The notes: generated by a model not told the origin, from the letters alone. A stretch of DNA of 53,188 bases from Phocaeicola coprophilus DSM 18228 = JCM 13818 (GCF_000157915.1 NZ_EQ973643.1:366977-420164); one strand, 5' to 3'. Positions 8,449-17,382 are shown, numbered from the stretch's first letter. Made by a program: numbers and translations.

Positions 8449-9144
8449 ATGAAAATAGGAATCATTACGGCCATGTCTTCCGAACAGAAACAACTGGCCA
8501 ACCAACTCGAGAACCCGACGGAACGTAAGGAAGGTCCTTTCACCTATACGGAAGGAACCATCAAAAACAATACCATCATCCTGATGCTGTGCGGCATCGG
8601 AAAAGTGAATGCAGCAGCCGGAGCAGTGGAAATGATCCGCAACTTTGCTCCCGACTGTATCATCAGCACCGGTGTGGCTGGAGGCATTGACAGCTGCCTC
8701 AACGTGATGGATGTAGTAGTAAGCAGCCGGATCGTGTACCACGACGTATGGTGCGGCGAAGGCAATGCCTACGGACAGATCCAGGGACTTCCGCTCTACT
8801 TTACCGGCAACGAGACTCTCTACCAGTGTGCAATCAGCCTGGATACGGAAACAGCTATCCACGGAGGACTGATCTGTAGCGGTGACAAGTTCATCACTGA
8901 CCGCCAGGAACTGGAAACCATCAAGGCGAATTTCCCGGAAGGACTGGCTGTTGATATGGAGTCTGCTTCCATCGCCCAGGTATGCCATCTGTACGAAGTT
9001 CCCTTCATCAGCTTCCGCATCATCAGTGATACACCGGGAGCAGAAAAGCATCTGGAACAATACAAGAACTTCTGGGGAGAAATGGCTGACCGCTCGTTCC
9101 ATGTTACGGAGGCTTTCCTCAAGGCTCTGCCAAACAAACTTTAA
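8449..9144 (+). CDS. mtnN: 5'-methylthioadenosine/S-adenosylhomocysteine nucleosidase
   Basis: Cytoplasmic enzyme that removes adenine from S-adenosylhomocysteine, methylthioadenosine and 5'-deoxyadenosine, making the S-ribosylhomocysteine used by LuxS. The 231 residues match the family length. Visible active-site parts are E12 (ITAMSSEQ), the glycine-rich STGVAGGI loop, the SGDKFI segment, E171 in AVDMES and D194 in RIISDTPG, equivalent to E12, E174 and D197 of the E. coli enzyme. luxS follows after 36 bp on the same strand, so the two steps of the activated-methyl cycle are coupled. Confidence 0.96.
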   Translation: MKIGIITAMSSEQKQLANQLENPTERKEGPFTYTEGTIKNNTIILMLCGIGKVNAAAGAVEMIRNFAPDCIISTGVAGGIDSCLNVMDVVVSSRIVYHDVWCGEGNAYGQIQGLPLYFTGNETLYQCAISLDTETAIHGGLICSGDKFITDRQELETIKANFPEGLAVDMESASIAQVCHLYEVPFISFRIISDTPGAEKHLEQYKNFWGEMADRSFHVTEAFLKALPNKL

Positions 9145-9180
9145 TTCAAGAACCTTCCATTTTATTTCATTCCTGACCAT

Positions 9181-9669
9181 ATGAAAAAGATACCAAGCTT
9201 TACCATTGACCATATCCACCTGCTGCGGGGCATTTACGTGTCACGCCAGGATCAGGTAGGAACAGAGACAGTCACTACATTCGATATCCGCATGAAAGAG
9301 CCCAACCGCGAACCGGCCCTGAGCCCGTCGGCCATTCATACCATGGAGCATCTGGCTGCCACTTTTCTGCGCAATCATCCCGTATGGGCCGACAAGATCA
9401 TCTACTGGGGACCGATGGGATGCCTTACCGGAAATTATCTGGTGGTAAAAGGAGATCTGACTTCACGCGACATTCTGCCGCTGATGAAGGAAACTTTCAG
9501 CTTCATTGCCGGATACGAAGGCGAAGTTCCCGGAGCCACTCCACGCGACTGCGGAAATTATCTGCTGATGAATCTGCCTATGGCACGCTGGGAAGCCGCC
9601 AAATATCTGCATGAAGTTCTGGAGCAGGCCAGCGAAGAAAACCTGACCTATCCTGCTGCGGAAGCTTAA
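9181..9669 (+). CDS. luxS: S-ribosylhomocysteine lyase (AI-2 synthesis)
   Basis: Cleaves S-ribosylhomocysteine to homocysteine and the autoinducer-2 precursor DPD. The metal site is complete: H53 and H57 with E56 in HTMEHLAA, and C124 in PRDCGNY. The catalytic cysteine C81 (MGCLTGNY) is also present. The 162 residues are the normal length. It sits directly after mtnN and ends in a strong terminator, so the pair is one transcription unit. Confidence 0.96.
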   Translation: MKKIPSFTIDHIHLLRGIYVSRQDQVGTETVTTFDIRMKEPNREPALSPSAIHTMEHLAATFLRNHPVWADKIIYWGPMGCLTGNYLVVKGDLTSRDILPLMKETFSFIAGYEGEVPGATPRDCGNYLLMNLPMARWEAAKYLHEVLEQASEENLTYPAAEA

Positions 9670-9675
9670 GTTCAG

Positions 9676-9723
9676 TCGAGGGAGTGTCATAACATTCAAA
9701 TGGGAATTATGACACTCCCTCGA
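9676..9723 (+). terminator. Terminator of mtnN-luxS
   Basis: Perfect 17-bp arms (TCGAGGGAGTGTCATAA and its complement at 9707-9723) around a 14-nt loop, starting 6 bp after the luxS stop codon. There is little T-run afterwards, but the stem is very strong. Confidence 0.8.
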
Positions 9724-9750
9724 ATCATTATGCACAAAGAAAAAAATTTT

Positions 9751-9781
9751 TTTGCACATTCAAAAACTATTTATACCTTTG
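9751..9781 (+). promoter_or_regulatory. Complete Bacteroides promoter for the outer-membrane barrel gene
   Basis: -33 TTTG (9751-9754), a spacer of 19 bp and -7 TACCTTTG (9774-9781) match both boxes and the spacing of the primary-sigma consensus. It is among the best promoters in the window. Transcription should start near 9788, giving a leader of roughly 110 nt that contains the upstream ORF and the G9 tract. Confidence 0.8.
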
Positions 9782-9823
9782 ACTAAAGATTATTTAAATC
9801 AAGTTTATAACTATTAGAAAAAC

Positions 9824-9928
9824 ATGAAAACACATCCGGGAAGCAGCTCTTACTCAGAAAAAAAGGGGGGGGGAGAAATTTTTCTTTTATTTACCCATGA
9901 GAAGAATCTTCTTTTTTATCTTCCTTAG
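9824..9928 (+). CDS. Short upstream ORF running through a G9 tract
   Basis: ATG at 9824 in an A-rich context opens 34 codons (MKTHPGSSSYSEKKGGGE onward) and stops at 9926-9928, 29 nt beyond the barrel gene's ATG and in another frame. It reads through A7G9. Changing the tract by one base alters its relation to the barrel gene: with G8 the two are in frame with no stop between them, and with G10 the upstream frame ends at a TGA overlapping the barrel ATG (ATGA). Translation is not proven; it could equally be leader sequence without a coding role. Confidence 0.35.
   Translation: MKTHPGSSSYSEKKGGGEIFLLFTHEKNLLFYLP
9858..9873 (+). repeat. Homopolymer A7-G9 tract in mRNA leader
   Basis: Seven A residues (9858-9864) run into nine G residues (9865-9873), ending 23 bp before the ATG of the barrel gene. 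A G tract of this length is a known slippage substrate in other bacteria. I noticed no other G run as long in the window; a run of six occurs inside the barrel gene. Confidence 0.9.
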
Positions 9929-12806
9929 TCTTTACACAGCAACAATCTTTGCAGAAAAATCAGACAGCATCAAAATATGGGGGCATGTATGTGATGCCTT
10001 CACCATGCATGGTCTCATAGATGGCGTCCAGGTGGAATTGCTGGACAAAGACAGTGTACTTCTGCAAAGGCAGCAATGGAGCCTGGAAGACCGCACGGAA
10101 TCATCCTTCACAATGGACGCATTAAGAGGGGGGACATATATCATCCGGGTCAGTCATCCTGAGTATTCTTCACTGACTAAAAAGTTTACCATCCGCAGCA
10201 GCAAACGGGAAAAACGGTATTCCATAGGGCCTCTGAAACTACGCCGGCTTCCGATGAATTCACAAGCGCTGGACGAGGTGGTTATCAAAGCTACAAAAAT
10301 CAAGTTCTTTACGCGGGGAGATACCGTTATTTATAACGCCAATGCATTCAATCTGGCAGAAGGCTCCATGCTGGATGCCATGATATCACAGCTGCCCGGA
10401 GCCAGACTGGAACGCAACGGGCAACTTTTCGTCAATGGGAAGAAGGTGGAAAGCCTGTTGCTCAACGGAAAGGATTTCTTCAAGGGAGACCATTCCGTCC
10501 TGCTGGATAATCTGCCCGCTTATACCATAGAAGACATAAAAGTGTACAACCGGCTAAGTGAACTGAGCCAGAGACTGGGACAAAAAGTGGACGACGGAGA
10601 TCTGGTAATGGATATCAACCTGAAGAAACAATATCAGGTAGGATGGCTGGGTAATGTAGAAGCAGGAGGTGGAACACACGACCGCTGGCTGGGACGCGTA
10701 TTTCTCACACGTTTCACCCCGCAGTCGCGCGTTTCACTTTATGCTACAGCCAACAACACCCACGAAAACCGTAAACCCGGACAGGACGGGGAATGGCTGC
10801 CCAGTGATATCGGAAACGGCACAAGCACTACCGAAAAAGGAGGAATAGACTATACAATAAGTGATAAATACGGACTTTTCGACCTGGAAGGACAACTGAA
10901 CGCCCAGCATACGGACAACGACAATATAAGCAATCAGGCTACAGAGCATTTCCAGCAAGGGAAAACTACCTTCGGGAGAAACTGGAGTAAAGGGAACTCT
11001 CAGACCACAGAACTCTATACCAGACACAGAATGTATTTCAGACTGGGTCCCGAACGAAGCCGGAACAGCATAAACCTTACCGTAACCCCGGAACTGAATT
11101 TCTACCGGGCTAACGGAAACAACCGTTACCTGCAAGCTGAATTCAGGCAGGATCCGACAGTCATTGGAAGTGCCGGCTTCCTGCAGGAACAATTACAAAG
11201 TCCTGCCATCCAGCATACACTGCTTGACAGCCTGCTGATCAACCGGGTACGCTCAGAACAGCTCAGCCATGCAACTAAAATCAACGGAGGAGCCGTTGCC
11301 AACCTCAGCCTGTCCGTTCCGTTTACCGGCGGCATACTGGGAATCTCCGCCGGTTTCGATGCAGAACACCTCACGGACGAACGGCATGATCTTTACCGAC
11401 TGGATTACTCTTCCAGCGAATCAGCCGCAGCAGACAACCGACGCCGTTATTTCAACTTGCCCTCGGATAAAAAACATGCAATGGCATCCATCGAATACTC
11501 CCATGGTTTCGATGAGAAATGGGAATGGATGATTATGCCACACCTGGATTATAATTTCACACAAACCGAACAGGAGAATTCACTCTACCGGCTGGATCTG
11601 CTGGAAGACATGGCATCAGCACCGTTAGGTTCGCTCCCATCCACCCGGGAAGCCCTGCTTTCCACACTGGACATCTCCAACAGCTATCTCACGGACAACC
11701 GGCTGCACGATGTTACATTGTCGCTGAGAGGGCGGTATGATCATGTGGAAGTCCGCAAGGGAAGACGGTATTCACGCCTGCGGTTTATATGGGACCCACG
11801 CATTACCATGCAGTCGGAAGAATGGATTTTTACAGGCGAGGAACAGAGTCAGAGTAGCCGGACAGTATGGTTGCCGGGAATGCGTCTGGAATTGCTCAGG
11901 AATACGCCGGGCATGAAACATCAGCTGGAACTGATTGCTGATTATAGCCAGAAAATGCCTTCCATGTTCCAGCTGATGGGTCTCCGGTTTGATTCGGATC
12001 CGTTGAACGTAGAACAGGGGAATCCGAATTTACGCCGAACCGGTATCTACACACTCCTCTTCAAGCATTCTTCACGGCCGAAAAATATCGGAATGATAAG
12101 TACCCATGTTACTGTCAATATATATCAGAATGCACTTGCCACCGGACAATTCTATAATCCGGAAAACGGAGTACGCACATACTGTCCTCAAAATGTAAAC
12201 GGGAACTGGAACACCAACGGATCTGTCTGGTATGTCACTCCCCTTGGAAAGCAAAAACGTTTCAACCTGGAAATGCAGCTGGAAAATCAATATGTGCACA
12301 GCGTGGATCTCACGTCAAACAATGAAGATGCTTTGATACGCAGTTACGTAAAGACCAATTATCTCAAACTTCCGCTAAGCCTGGAGTACAGCCACGACAA
12401 ATTGCGCGTGGGGGTCAAGGCATCTGCGGCATGGAACCATGCGGCCAGTGAACGGGAGGGATTCCAGAATGTAGATGCTGCAGACATCACATACGGACTG
12501 TTCGGACACTGGAATATGCCCTGGGGATTCACCCTCGCCACTGATCTGAACTATTATACCCGATACGGATATTCCAACGAACAGATGAACAGCCGGGACT
12601 GGGTATGGAATGCACAGCTTTCAAAGAGTTTCCTGAAAGGTAAGCTGATCCTGACTGCCGTAGGATTTGACCTGTTGGGGCAGCTTTCCAACATTACCTA
12701 CAGCCTCAACGCTCAGGGAAGCATGGAAACATGGAAGAATGTTATTCCCCGGTACGGAATGCTCCGCATTGCATACCGGTTCAGTAAGAAACCGGAAAAG
12801 AAATAA
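9897..12806 (+). CDS. TonB-dependent-receptor-like outer-membrane beta-barrel protein
   Basis: Outer-membrane protein of 969 residues. A signal peptide (IFFFIFLSLYTATIFA) leads to a carboxypeptidase-regulatory-like beta-sandwich (about 27-110), a DEVVIKAT segment like a TonB-box/linker, and a plug-like domain (about 125-235: GSMLDAMISQLPGARL, VNGKKVESLLLNGKDFF). A long barrel follows, ending in an aromatic-rich strand (YGMLRIAYRFSKK). This is the layout of the Bacteroidetes OMP_b-brl_3 group, related to but distinct from SusC, and there is no SusD partner. The substrate is unknown. It is transcribed alone between two strong terminators, and its leader holds the G9 tract described separately, so its expression may vary between cells. 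Confidence 0.85.
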   Translation: MRRIFFFIFLSLYTATIFAEKSDSIKIWGHVCDAFTMHGLIDGVQVELLDKDSVLLQRQQWSLEDRTESSFTMDALRGGTYIIRVSHPEYSSLTKKFTIRSSKREKRYSIGPLKLRRLPMNSQALDEVVIKATKIKFFTRGDTVIYNANAFNLAEGSMLDAMISQLPGARLERNGQLFVNGKKVESLLLNGKDFFKGDHSVLLDNLPAYTIEDIKVYNRLSELSQRLGQKVDDGDLVMDINLKKQYQVGWLGNVEAGGGTHDRWLGRVFLTRFTPQSRVSLYATANNTHENRKPGQDGEWLPSDIGNGTSTTEKGGIDYTISDKYGLFDLEGQLNAQHTDNDNISNQATEHFQQGKTTFGRNWSKGNSQTTELYTRHRMYFRLGPERSRNSINLTVTPELNFYRANGNNRYLQAEFRQDPTVIGSAGFLQEQLQSPAIQHTLLDSLLINRVRSEQLSHATKINGGAVANLSLSVPFTGGILGISAGFDAEHLTDERHDLYRLDYSSSESAAADNRRRYFNLPSDKKHAMASIEYSHGFDEKWEWMIMPHLDYNFTQTEQENSLYRLDLLEDMASAPLGSLPSTREALLSTLDISNSYLTDNRLHDVTLSLRGRYDHVEVRKGRRYSRLRFIWDPRITMQSEEWIFTGEEQSQSSRTVWLPGMRLELLRNTPGMKHQLELIADYSQKMPSMFQLMGLRFDSDPLNVEQGNPNLRRTGIYTLLFKHSSRPKNIGMISTHVTVNIYQNALATGQFYNPENGVRTYCPQNVNGNWNTNGSVWYVTPLGKQKRFNLEMQLENQYVHSVDLTSNNEDALIRSYVKTNYLKLPLSLEYSHDKLRVGVKASAAWNHAASEREGFQNVDAADITYGLFGHWNMPWGFTLATDLNYYTRYGYSNEQMNSRDWVWNAQLSKSFLKGKLILTAVGFDLLGQLSNITYSLNAQGSMETWKNVIPRYGMLRIAYRFSKKPEKK

Positions 12807-12812
12807 ATTATT

Positions 12813-12861
12813 CAGGGACATTCAGCCAATCTGTCCGTCAGATATTCACTGAATGTCCCTG
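12813..12861. terminator. Bidirectional terminator between convergent genes
   Basis: Thirteen-base arms (CAGGGACATTCAG and CTGAATGTCCCTG) are perfectly complementary around a 23-nt loop. The hairpin lies between the barrel gene and the convergent lipoprotein gene and probably serves both. Confidence 0.75.
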
Positions 12862-12871
12862 TCTGATCAAA

Positions 12872-13963
12872 TTACTTGTTGCCTTTATAAAACTTCGTCA
12901 TTTCCTCAATATTCATGGCATTCTGCCTGAAGCGGGGATCTCCCTGTGCACTCTCGAGGGTATATGGCAAGGTCGTAGCTGAATCGGGCCAGGCAAAACC
13001 ATACCAGCCTCGCTTGATTCCATCATCCTGATCCAGAAGTGACTTGGCATCATGGCTGGCCCATCCGGAAATACACTGAATTAACTGTGTATGTGGTCCA
13101 ATGGCATCCTGTATGATTTTAAGATATTTCGCATCCGAATTTTCACTCATCAGCCAGTCTGCCTGCTTGAAGATTCTGCTGCCGGGACGAATCTGAGGAT
13201 GAGTCAGATCATGGCAGGTAAGCCATACGATACAATCCGGATTCGCTCTCTTGGCCGACTGGTAAATTGTATCCCAGCATCGTTCTGTCGACCTGCGCTT
13301 ATACTCCAGCACCTGTTCGTCCGTGATATGTTCCTTTCCCGGAAACGGTTCACCAAACAGTTCTTCATAGATCTGGCGCTCGCAGGGCATCCATTTCATT
13401 GCTTCAGCAGAATCCCGCGGTGCTGTGAATAAAGCATCAATCATAAAACCATCTATCCCTGTTTTGCTGACAGCTTCATAAATGACATTGCCCAAGTATG
13501 TCAGATACTCAGATGTATATACAATATGAAACATTGTCTGATTATCATAAACTTCATCAGGATGCTCCTTCATCCAACGGACATTGGTGCCCGGTGAAAA
13601 ATACCCCATCACTTTCATTCCTTCACGATGTCCCATATCCACCAGATCCTTCAAGAAGTTCGACCGCAGCCCCGGAACCTTAGGGACAATGTCACTGTCA
13701 TACCATGCATAGCCATTATGACTGACACAAAAACTCTGAATCGTATTCACACCATGAGCCTTGTACCATTCAAAATGTTCCTTAGGATCTGCCTGGGAAT
13801 AGTCCTCAGGTAATGAAAGCCCTGCATAGCCTTTACCGCTCCAGTTAAAATCGATACAAAAAGCCTGTATCGGTTCATCGGCTGTCTTTTGAGCATTCTG
13901 ATGACTACAAGCCATGAGGAAGCATGCCGCCCCAATAAATCCGAATCGTCTGATAATGTCCAT
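12872..13963 (-). CDS. Lipoprotein with TIM-barrel glycoside-hydrolase-like domain
   Basis: Predicted surface or periplasmic lipoprotein of 363 residues; the lipobox FLMAC puts the lipidated Cys at position 19. The body reads like a (beta/alpha)8 glycosidase: AHGVNTIQSF, then the EGMKVMGYFSPG strand seen in GHL6 and GH29-related barrels, then SKTGIDGFMIDALF, whose Asp is a candidate catalytic residue. I cannot assign a CAZy family; GHL6-like is the closest resemblance I recognise. The start lies 6 bp after the stop of the GH29 gene, so the two are co-transcribed and probably act on the same fucosylated glycan. Confidence 0.65.
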   Translation of the reverse strand: MDIIRRFGFIGAACFLMACSHQNAQKTADEPIQAFCIDFNWSGKGYAGLSLPEDYSQADPKEHFEWYKAHGVNTIQSFCVSHNGYAWYDSDIVPKVPGLRSNFLKDLVDMGHREGMKVMGYFSPGTNVRWMKEHPDEVYDNQTMFHIVYTSEYLTYLGNVIYEAVSKTGIDGFMIDALFTAPRDSAEAMKWMPCERQIYEELFGEPFPGKEHITDEQVLEYKRRSTERCWDTIYQSAKRANPDCIVWLTCHDLTHPQIRPGSRIFKQADWLMSENSDAKYLKIIQDAIGPHTQLIQCISGWASHDAKSLLDQDDGIKRGWYGFAWPDSATTLPYTLESAQGDPRFRQNAMNIEEMTKFYKGNK

Positions 13964-13969
13964 ATTCTT

Positions 13970-16039
13970 TTATTTACTGATTACCGAGAATTCACCAATA
14001 TTAAACCGTTTCACATCATCTACAATCTGAATGGCCTTGAGAGTTATGAAACGGGCCTTGACGGGAGCAAAACGGACTTCCCGCAATGTAGGAGAATTCT
14101 TGATGTTTGAGAATTCACCTTCGGCTACCTTCTTTTGGGATGCCTCTGTTTCTCCCGCCCACACTTCATAACGGTGAATATATCCGGAAGTCCAACGGTT
14201 CTGTTCGGGCAGATAAGTGATTCCCGTCAGGGTGTGTTTCTCTCCCATATCAATCGTAGCAGAGCCCGTAGTAAACCAGTCTGCCGTATGAGGATCGCCA
14301 TCAAAAAGATTACGGCTGTCAGTACCCAGCAGACGGAAACGACGCATAGGAAGATCAAATTTCTGAGTAGCAACCTCACTCTGTTTCTTAAAGTTCTTGT
14401 CATAGGCTATTGCCTTGATCTCACCCCGCTTGTTAAACACAAAAGGCTTCGTATATCTGTTCTTGCCCACTTGCGGAACCGAACCATTGGTAGTATAATA
14501 GATCTCACTCTCACGGTCATTGGCTGTAAGCACGATACGGTCGTCTGCATCGCGGCGGATAGCCGGTTCTACCATCAGATTGGGTGCAAGAAATGCTTCT
14601 ACATTGGCAATACACAAAGGTCCCTTGGCCCGCTCAAAGTTTACACGGAGAGCACGGGTTTCGACCGTATTGAAACGAAGAATCCGCTTGTAACCGATGG
14701 TTGTTGTCTTCTCTGTAAGTGGCAGAGGAACAAATGTCCCGTCAGATGTCTGATATTCGACTTTGAAGGAAGCAACACGCTGTCCGAGTTCGATATACTC
14801 CTGCAGCAACAGACGATTCACTTTCTGAGGTGTATCAAACGTAAACGTAAGTACTCCGGCAGACACACCATCAGGCGTTGCCCAATAGGTATCGGAACGT
14901 CCGTCACTGACACGGGAAGCTTCAAACCCCTGCCCGCGCACCTGATCGGCCGTAACCTTGGCATGAACCAGTATATTGTCCTTCAATTCACGCTGAATCG
15001 TCTTCCACCATTCAATGGTCCGAACTGAATCAATCGGATGAATACGCCCGTGACGGTCAGGGCAGAAACTCAGAAGGAGATTGGCATTACGTCCCACACT
15101 CTGGTAATAGATATCCACCAGCTGGGCTACCGACTTCACCTTATTGTCTTCAGCAGCATGATAATACCATCCGGGACGAACGGATACATCAACCTCACCC
15201 GGCATCCACATTGAACCTGTTTCACAGCCTGTGGTCGGAGATACACTTGCAGCGTTCGGATCATCAAGTCCCGGCATCATAGCCCAGTTGGTCTCATCAG
15301 CCCAGCCTTCCTCATTACCGATCCAGCGGATATCACCGCATGTTCCGCCGAATATCATTGCTTTCGGAGCAATACCTTTGATGGTTCTCACGGCATTGGG
15401 ATAATTGTAGTATTCTTCAAGATTGGGAATCGTCCGGTTCTCACGGGCTCCTCCATAATATCCGTCTCCTCCATTAGCACCGTCAAACCAATATTCAAAC
15501 GTATCAGGATAGCGCTCCATCAGTTCACGGATCTGTTTATGAAAATATTCCACATACTCTTTCTTTCCATACTGAGCGTGATGACGGTCCCAGGGAGAAA
15601 GATAAAGTGCAAACTTCATGCCATGCTTCTGACAGGCTTTATGAATATCATCCAGCAAATCACCTTTGCCCTGGCACCACGAGGTATTTTTTACACTGTA
15701 ATCTGTGTATTTAGAAGGCCACAGACAGAATCCGTCATGATGTTTGGCAACAATAAGCAATCCCTTCATTCCGGATTTTTTACATACTTCCACCCACTGC
15801 TCTGCATCAATCTCTCCTCCAATGGGAGCAAAACGCTCAAGAGGTGTATCCCCATATCCCCACTCCAGATCATTAAAAGTACTCATTCCAAAGCAGATCA
15901 TGGCATATTGTTCCAGGCGCTGCCATTCCATATGTTCAGGACTGGGCAACGGATAAACCGGAGCCGGAGTTGCTACCTGGGCACCAGCACGGCCAGCCAT
16001 CAGTAAAAGTGCTGCAAGAAATAATTTTCTGGTTCTCAT
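13970..16039 (-). CDS. Alpha-L-fucosidase, GH29, with C-terminal accessory domains
   Basis: Secreted enzyme removing alpha-L-fucose from glycans. A signal peptide (KLFLAALLLMAGRAGA) precedes the GH29 barrel (about 35-335), with AKHHDGFCLWPS and the nucleophile D186 in YWFDGANG. An F5/8-type discoidin-like domain (about 345-465) follows. Next comes a chitobiase-C-terminal-like segment (IYYTTNGSVPQVGKNRYTKP, about 500-555), then a second discoidin-like domain to the end. This build resembles GH29 subfamily B, which prefers alpha-1,3/1,4-fucose in Lewis-type structures; the preference is inferred. It is the first gene of a two-gene operon divergent from an AraC-type regulator that probably controls it. 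Confidence 0.92.
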   Translation of the reverse strand: MRTRKLFLAALLLMAGRAGAQVATPAPVYPLPSPEHMEWQRLEQYAMICFGMSTFNDLEWGYGDTPLERFAPIGGEIDAEQWVEVCKKSGMKGLLIVAKHHDGFCLWPSKYTDYSVKNTSWCQGKGDLLDDIHKACQKHGMKFALYLSPWDRHHAQYGKKEYVEYFHKQIRELMERYPDTFEYWFDGANGGDGYYGGARENRTIPNLEEYYNYPNAVRTIKGIAPKAMIFGGTCGDIRWIGNEEGWADETNWAMMPGLDDPNAASVSPTTGCETGSMWMPGEVDVSVRPGWYYHAAEDNKVKSVAQLVDIYYQSVGRNANLLLSFCPDRHGRIHPIDSVRTIEWWKTIQRELKDNILVHAKVTADQVRGQGFEASRVSDGRSDTYWATPDGVSAGVLTFTFDTPQKVNRLLLQEYIELGQRVASFKVEYQTSDGTFVPLPLTEKTTTIGYKRILRFNTVETRALRVNFERAKGPLCIANVEAFLAPNLMVEPAIRRDADDRIVLTANDRESEIYYTTNGSVPQVGKNRYTKPFVFNKRGEIKAIAYDKNFKKQSEVATQKFDLPMRRFRLLGTDSRNLFDGDPHTADWFTTGSATIDMGEKHTLTGITYLPEQNRWTSGYIHRYEVWAGETEASQKKVAEGEFSNIKNSPTLREVRFAPVKARFITLKAIQIVDDVKRFNIGEFSVISK

Positions 16040-16133
16040 TTTTATTATCTTTTGTTGTTTCTTATCCGACCTTCTTACGCCTGTTTCCGTATCCCAGCCT
16101 GTAAGAGTCCGGTGTATTCATTCATAGTATCTG

Positions 16134-16141
16134 CAAAAATA
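16134..16141 (-). promoter_or_regulatory. Promoter -7 element for the GH29 operon
   Basis: The minus strand reads TATTTTTG, matching TAnnTTTG, 94 bp before the GH29 start. No good -33 box is seen, as expected if the promoter depends on the divergent AraC-type activator. Confidence 0.4.
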
Positions 16142-16218
16142 ACCGCTTACAACATTTTGCCTTTGTAAAAAAATGAACTATTATTGTAAAATCTTATCCT
16201 TTATCACAAAAAAAGCAT

Positions 16219-17031
16219 ATGATATACTTAAATCAGACATACGAACTGCTCGCCGGCGGATTTCATGCCGGAAACAGATCATGGAACAAGCGGCATACAG
16301 AAATAGACAACTGTTTCAAGTTATACCAGCTCACAGAGGGAAATGTACACGTATGCAGCGATCAGGATGATTTTACACTGGAAAAAGGGAAAATGTATTT
16401 TATCAACGGAAGCAAACTGAGTAAACAGTATTGTAAAGAATCATTCTCCACTCACTGGATTCACTTTCTTCCCAAGGACCTGATGATTTATCAAGGACTG
16501 CTGAATCTGCCAGCCGTTGTAGAAATCGAGACTAACGGTATCTCATTCATCGGCCTGGAACAGCATATCGATATGCTGCTGAACAGTACCAAAATCTCAT
16601 CCTGGGAATATGTTTTGTCGATCATGCATGTACAGGCTCTGATACAGACCGTGATAACAAGGCTGACGAAAGACTGCGATATCACTGCCACATCTACCAA
16701 AATCTACAGACTGGAACCGGCCATGCGCTACATGCACGCAAACTACAAAGACACCATCCATTTAAAAGAACTGGCATGCATGTGCAATGTATCCCCCAAT
16801 TATTTTCATAAAATATTCAAGCAGACATTTAAAATCACCCCCACCAACTACATCATCCTGCTCAGGATGAATTCCGCACTGCAATTACTGAAAGACAACG
16901 GAGTAACCATAAAAGAGATTGCCTTTGAGCTGGGCTTTACCGACAACGCACACTTTTGCAAGACCTTCAAGAAATACTATGGCATTACTCCCGGAGAATA
17001 TCAGAGAAATCAGAACAATATCTTATTATAA
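16219..17031 (+). CDS. AraC-family transcriptional regulator
   Basis: One-component regulator of 270 residues. The N-terminal part (about 1-150) looks like a small cupin-type sensing domain (HTEIDNCFKLYQL, DDFTLEKGKMYFI). The C-terminal part (about 165-265) holds the two helix-turn-helix motifs: LKELACMCNVSPNYFHKIFK, then IKEIAFELGFTDNAHFCKTF with the usual YYGITPGEYQ ending. It is transcribed away from the GH29-lipoprotein operon across a 179-bp gap, the classic arrangement of a local activator. The inducer is presumably a fucosylated sugar. Confidence 0.92.
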   Translation: MIYLNQTYELLAGGFHAGNRSWNKRHTEIDNCFKLYQLTEGNVHVCSDQDDFTLEKGKMYFINGSKLSKQYCKESFSTHWIHFLPKDLMIYQGLLNLPAVVEIETNGISFIGLEQHIDMLLNSTKISSWEYVLSIMHVQALIQTVITRLTKDCDITATSTKIYRLEPAMRYMHANYKDTIHLKELACMCNVSPNYFHKIFKQTFKITPTNYIILLRMNSALQLLKDNGVTIKEIAFELGFTDNAHFCKTFKKYYGITPGEYQRNQNNILL

Positions 17032-17045
17032 TGATAACTGCATAA

Positions 17046-17090
17046 AAAATCCGGGCCGTCTCCAGTATGATGGAAACGACCCGGAATTTT
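17046..17090. terminator. Bidirectional terminator, AraC gene / rpsO
   Basis: Left arm 17046-17063 and right arm 17071-17090 form a long GC-rich stem (TCCGGGCCGTCTCCA against TGGAAACGACCCGGA, with one wobble and one mismatch). A-rich and T-rich flanks lie on both sides, so it can work in either direction between the convergent genes. Confidence 0.8.
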
Positions 17091-17112
17091 GTTCGTTGCA
17101 GCAAGTAAAGAA

Positions 17113-17382
17113 TTACTTACGCAGACCCAGTTCCTTAACGATAGAACGATATCTTTCGATATCACGTTCTTTCAGGTAGTTCAGCAACGCACGACGCTTA
17201 CCTACCAGTGTAGTCAGGGCTCTTTCAGTGCTATAATCTTTTCTGTTGAGCTTCATGTGCTCAGTCAGGTGAGAAATACGGTATGAAAACAATGCAATCT
17301 GAGCTTCAGGTGAGCCAGTATCAGTGTTAGACTTTCCGTACTTTCCAAAGATTTCTTGTTTTTTAGCTGCGTCTAAATACAT
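17113..17382 (-). CDS. rpsO: 30S ribosomal protein S15
   Basis: Primary 16S rRNA-binding protein of the small-subunit platform. The 89 residues are the exact family length, with the signatures TGSPEAQIALFSYRI, HLTEHMKLNRKDY and LVGKRRALLNYLKE. It is transcribed alone, from a promoter of near-consensus form. Confidence 0.98.
   Translation of the reverse strand: MYLDAAKKQEIFGKYGKSNTDTGSPEAQIALFSYRISHLTEHMKLNRKDYSTERALTTLVGKRRALLNYLKERDIERYRSIVKELGLRK

Noticed and set aside
10127-10133. G6 run within the barrel coding sequence as a second slippage site
   Set aside because: Six bases is short for frequent slippage and such runs arise by chance in codons.
11123-11133. CCGTTACCTGC in the barrel gene, similar to the inversion site arm
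   Set aside because: Only one arm, in coding sequence, without the partner GTAACGG at the right distance, so it is not a recombination site.
14135-15028. Plus-strand open frame of 297 codons opposite the GH29 gene
   Set aside because: Antisense to a well-recognised fucosidase, with biased shadow composition and no domain, signal or promoter.
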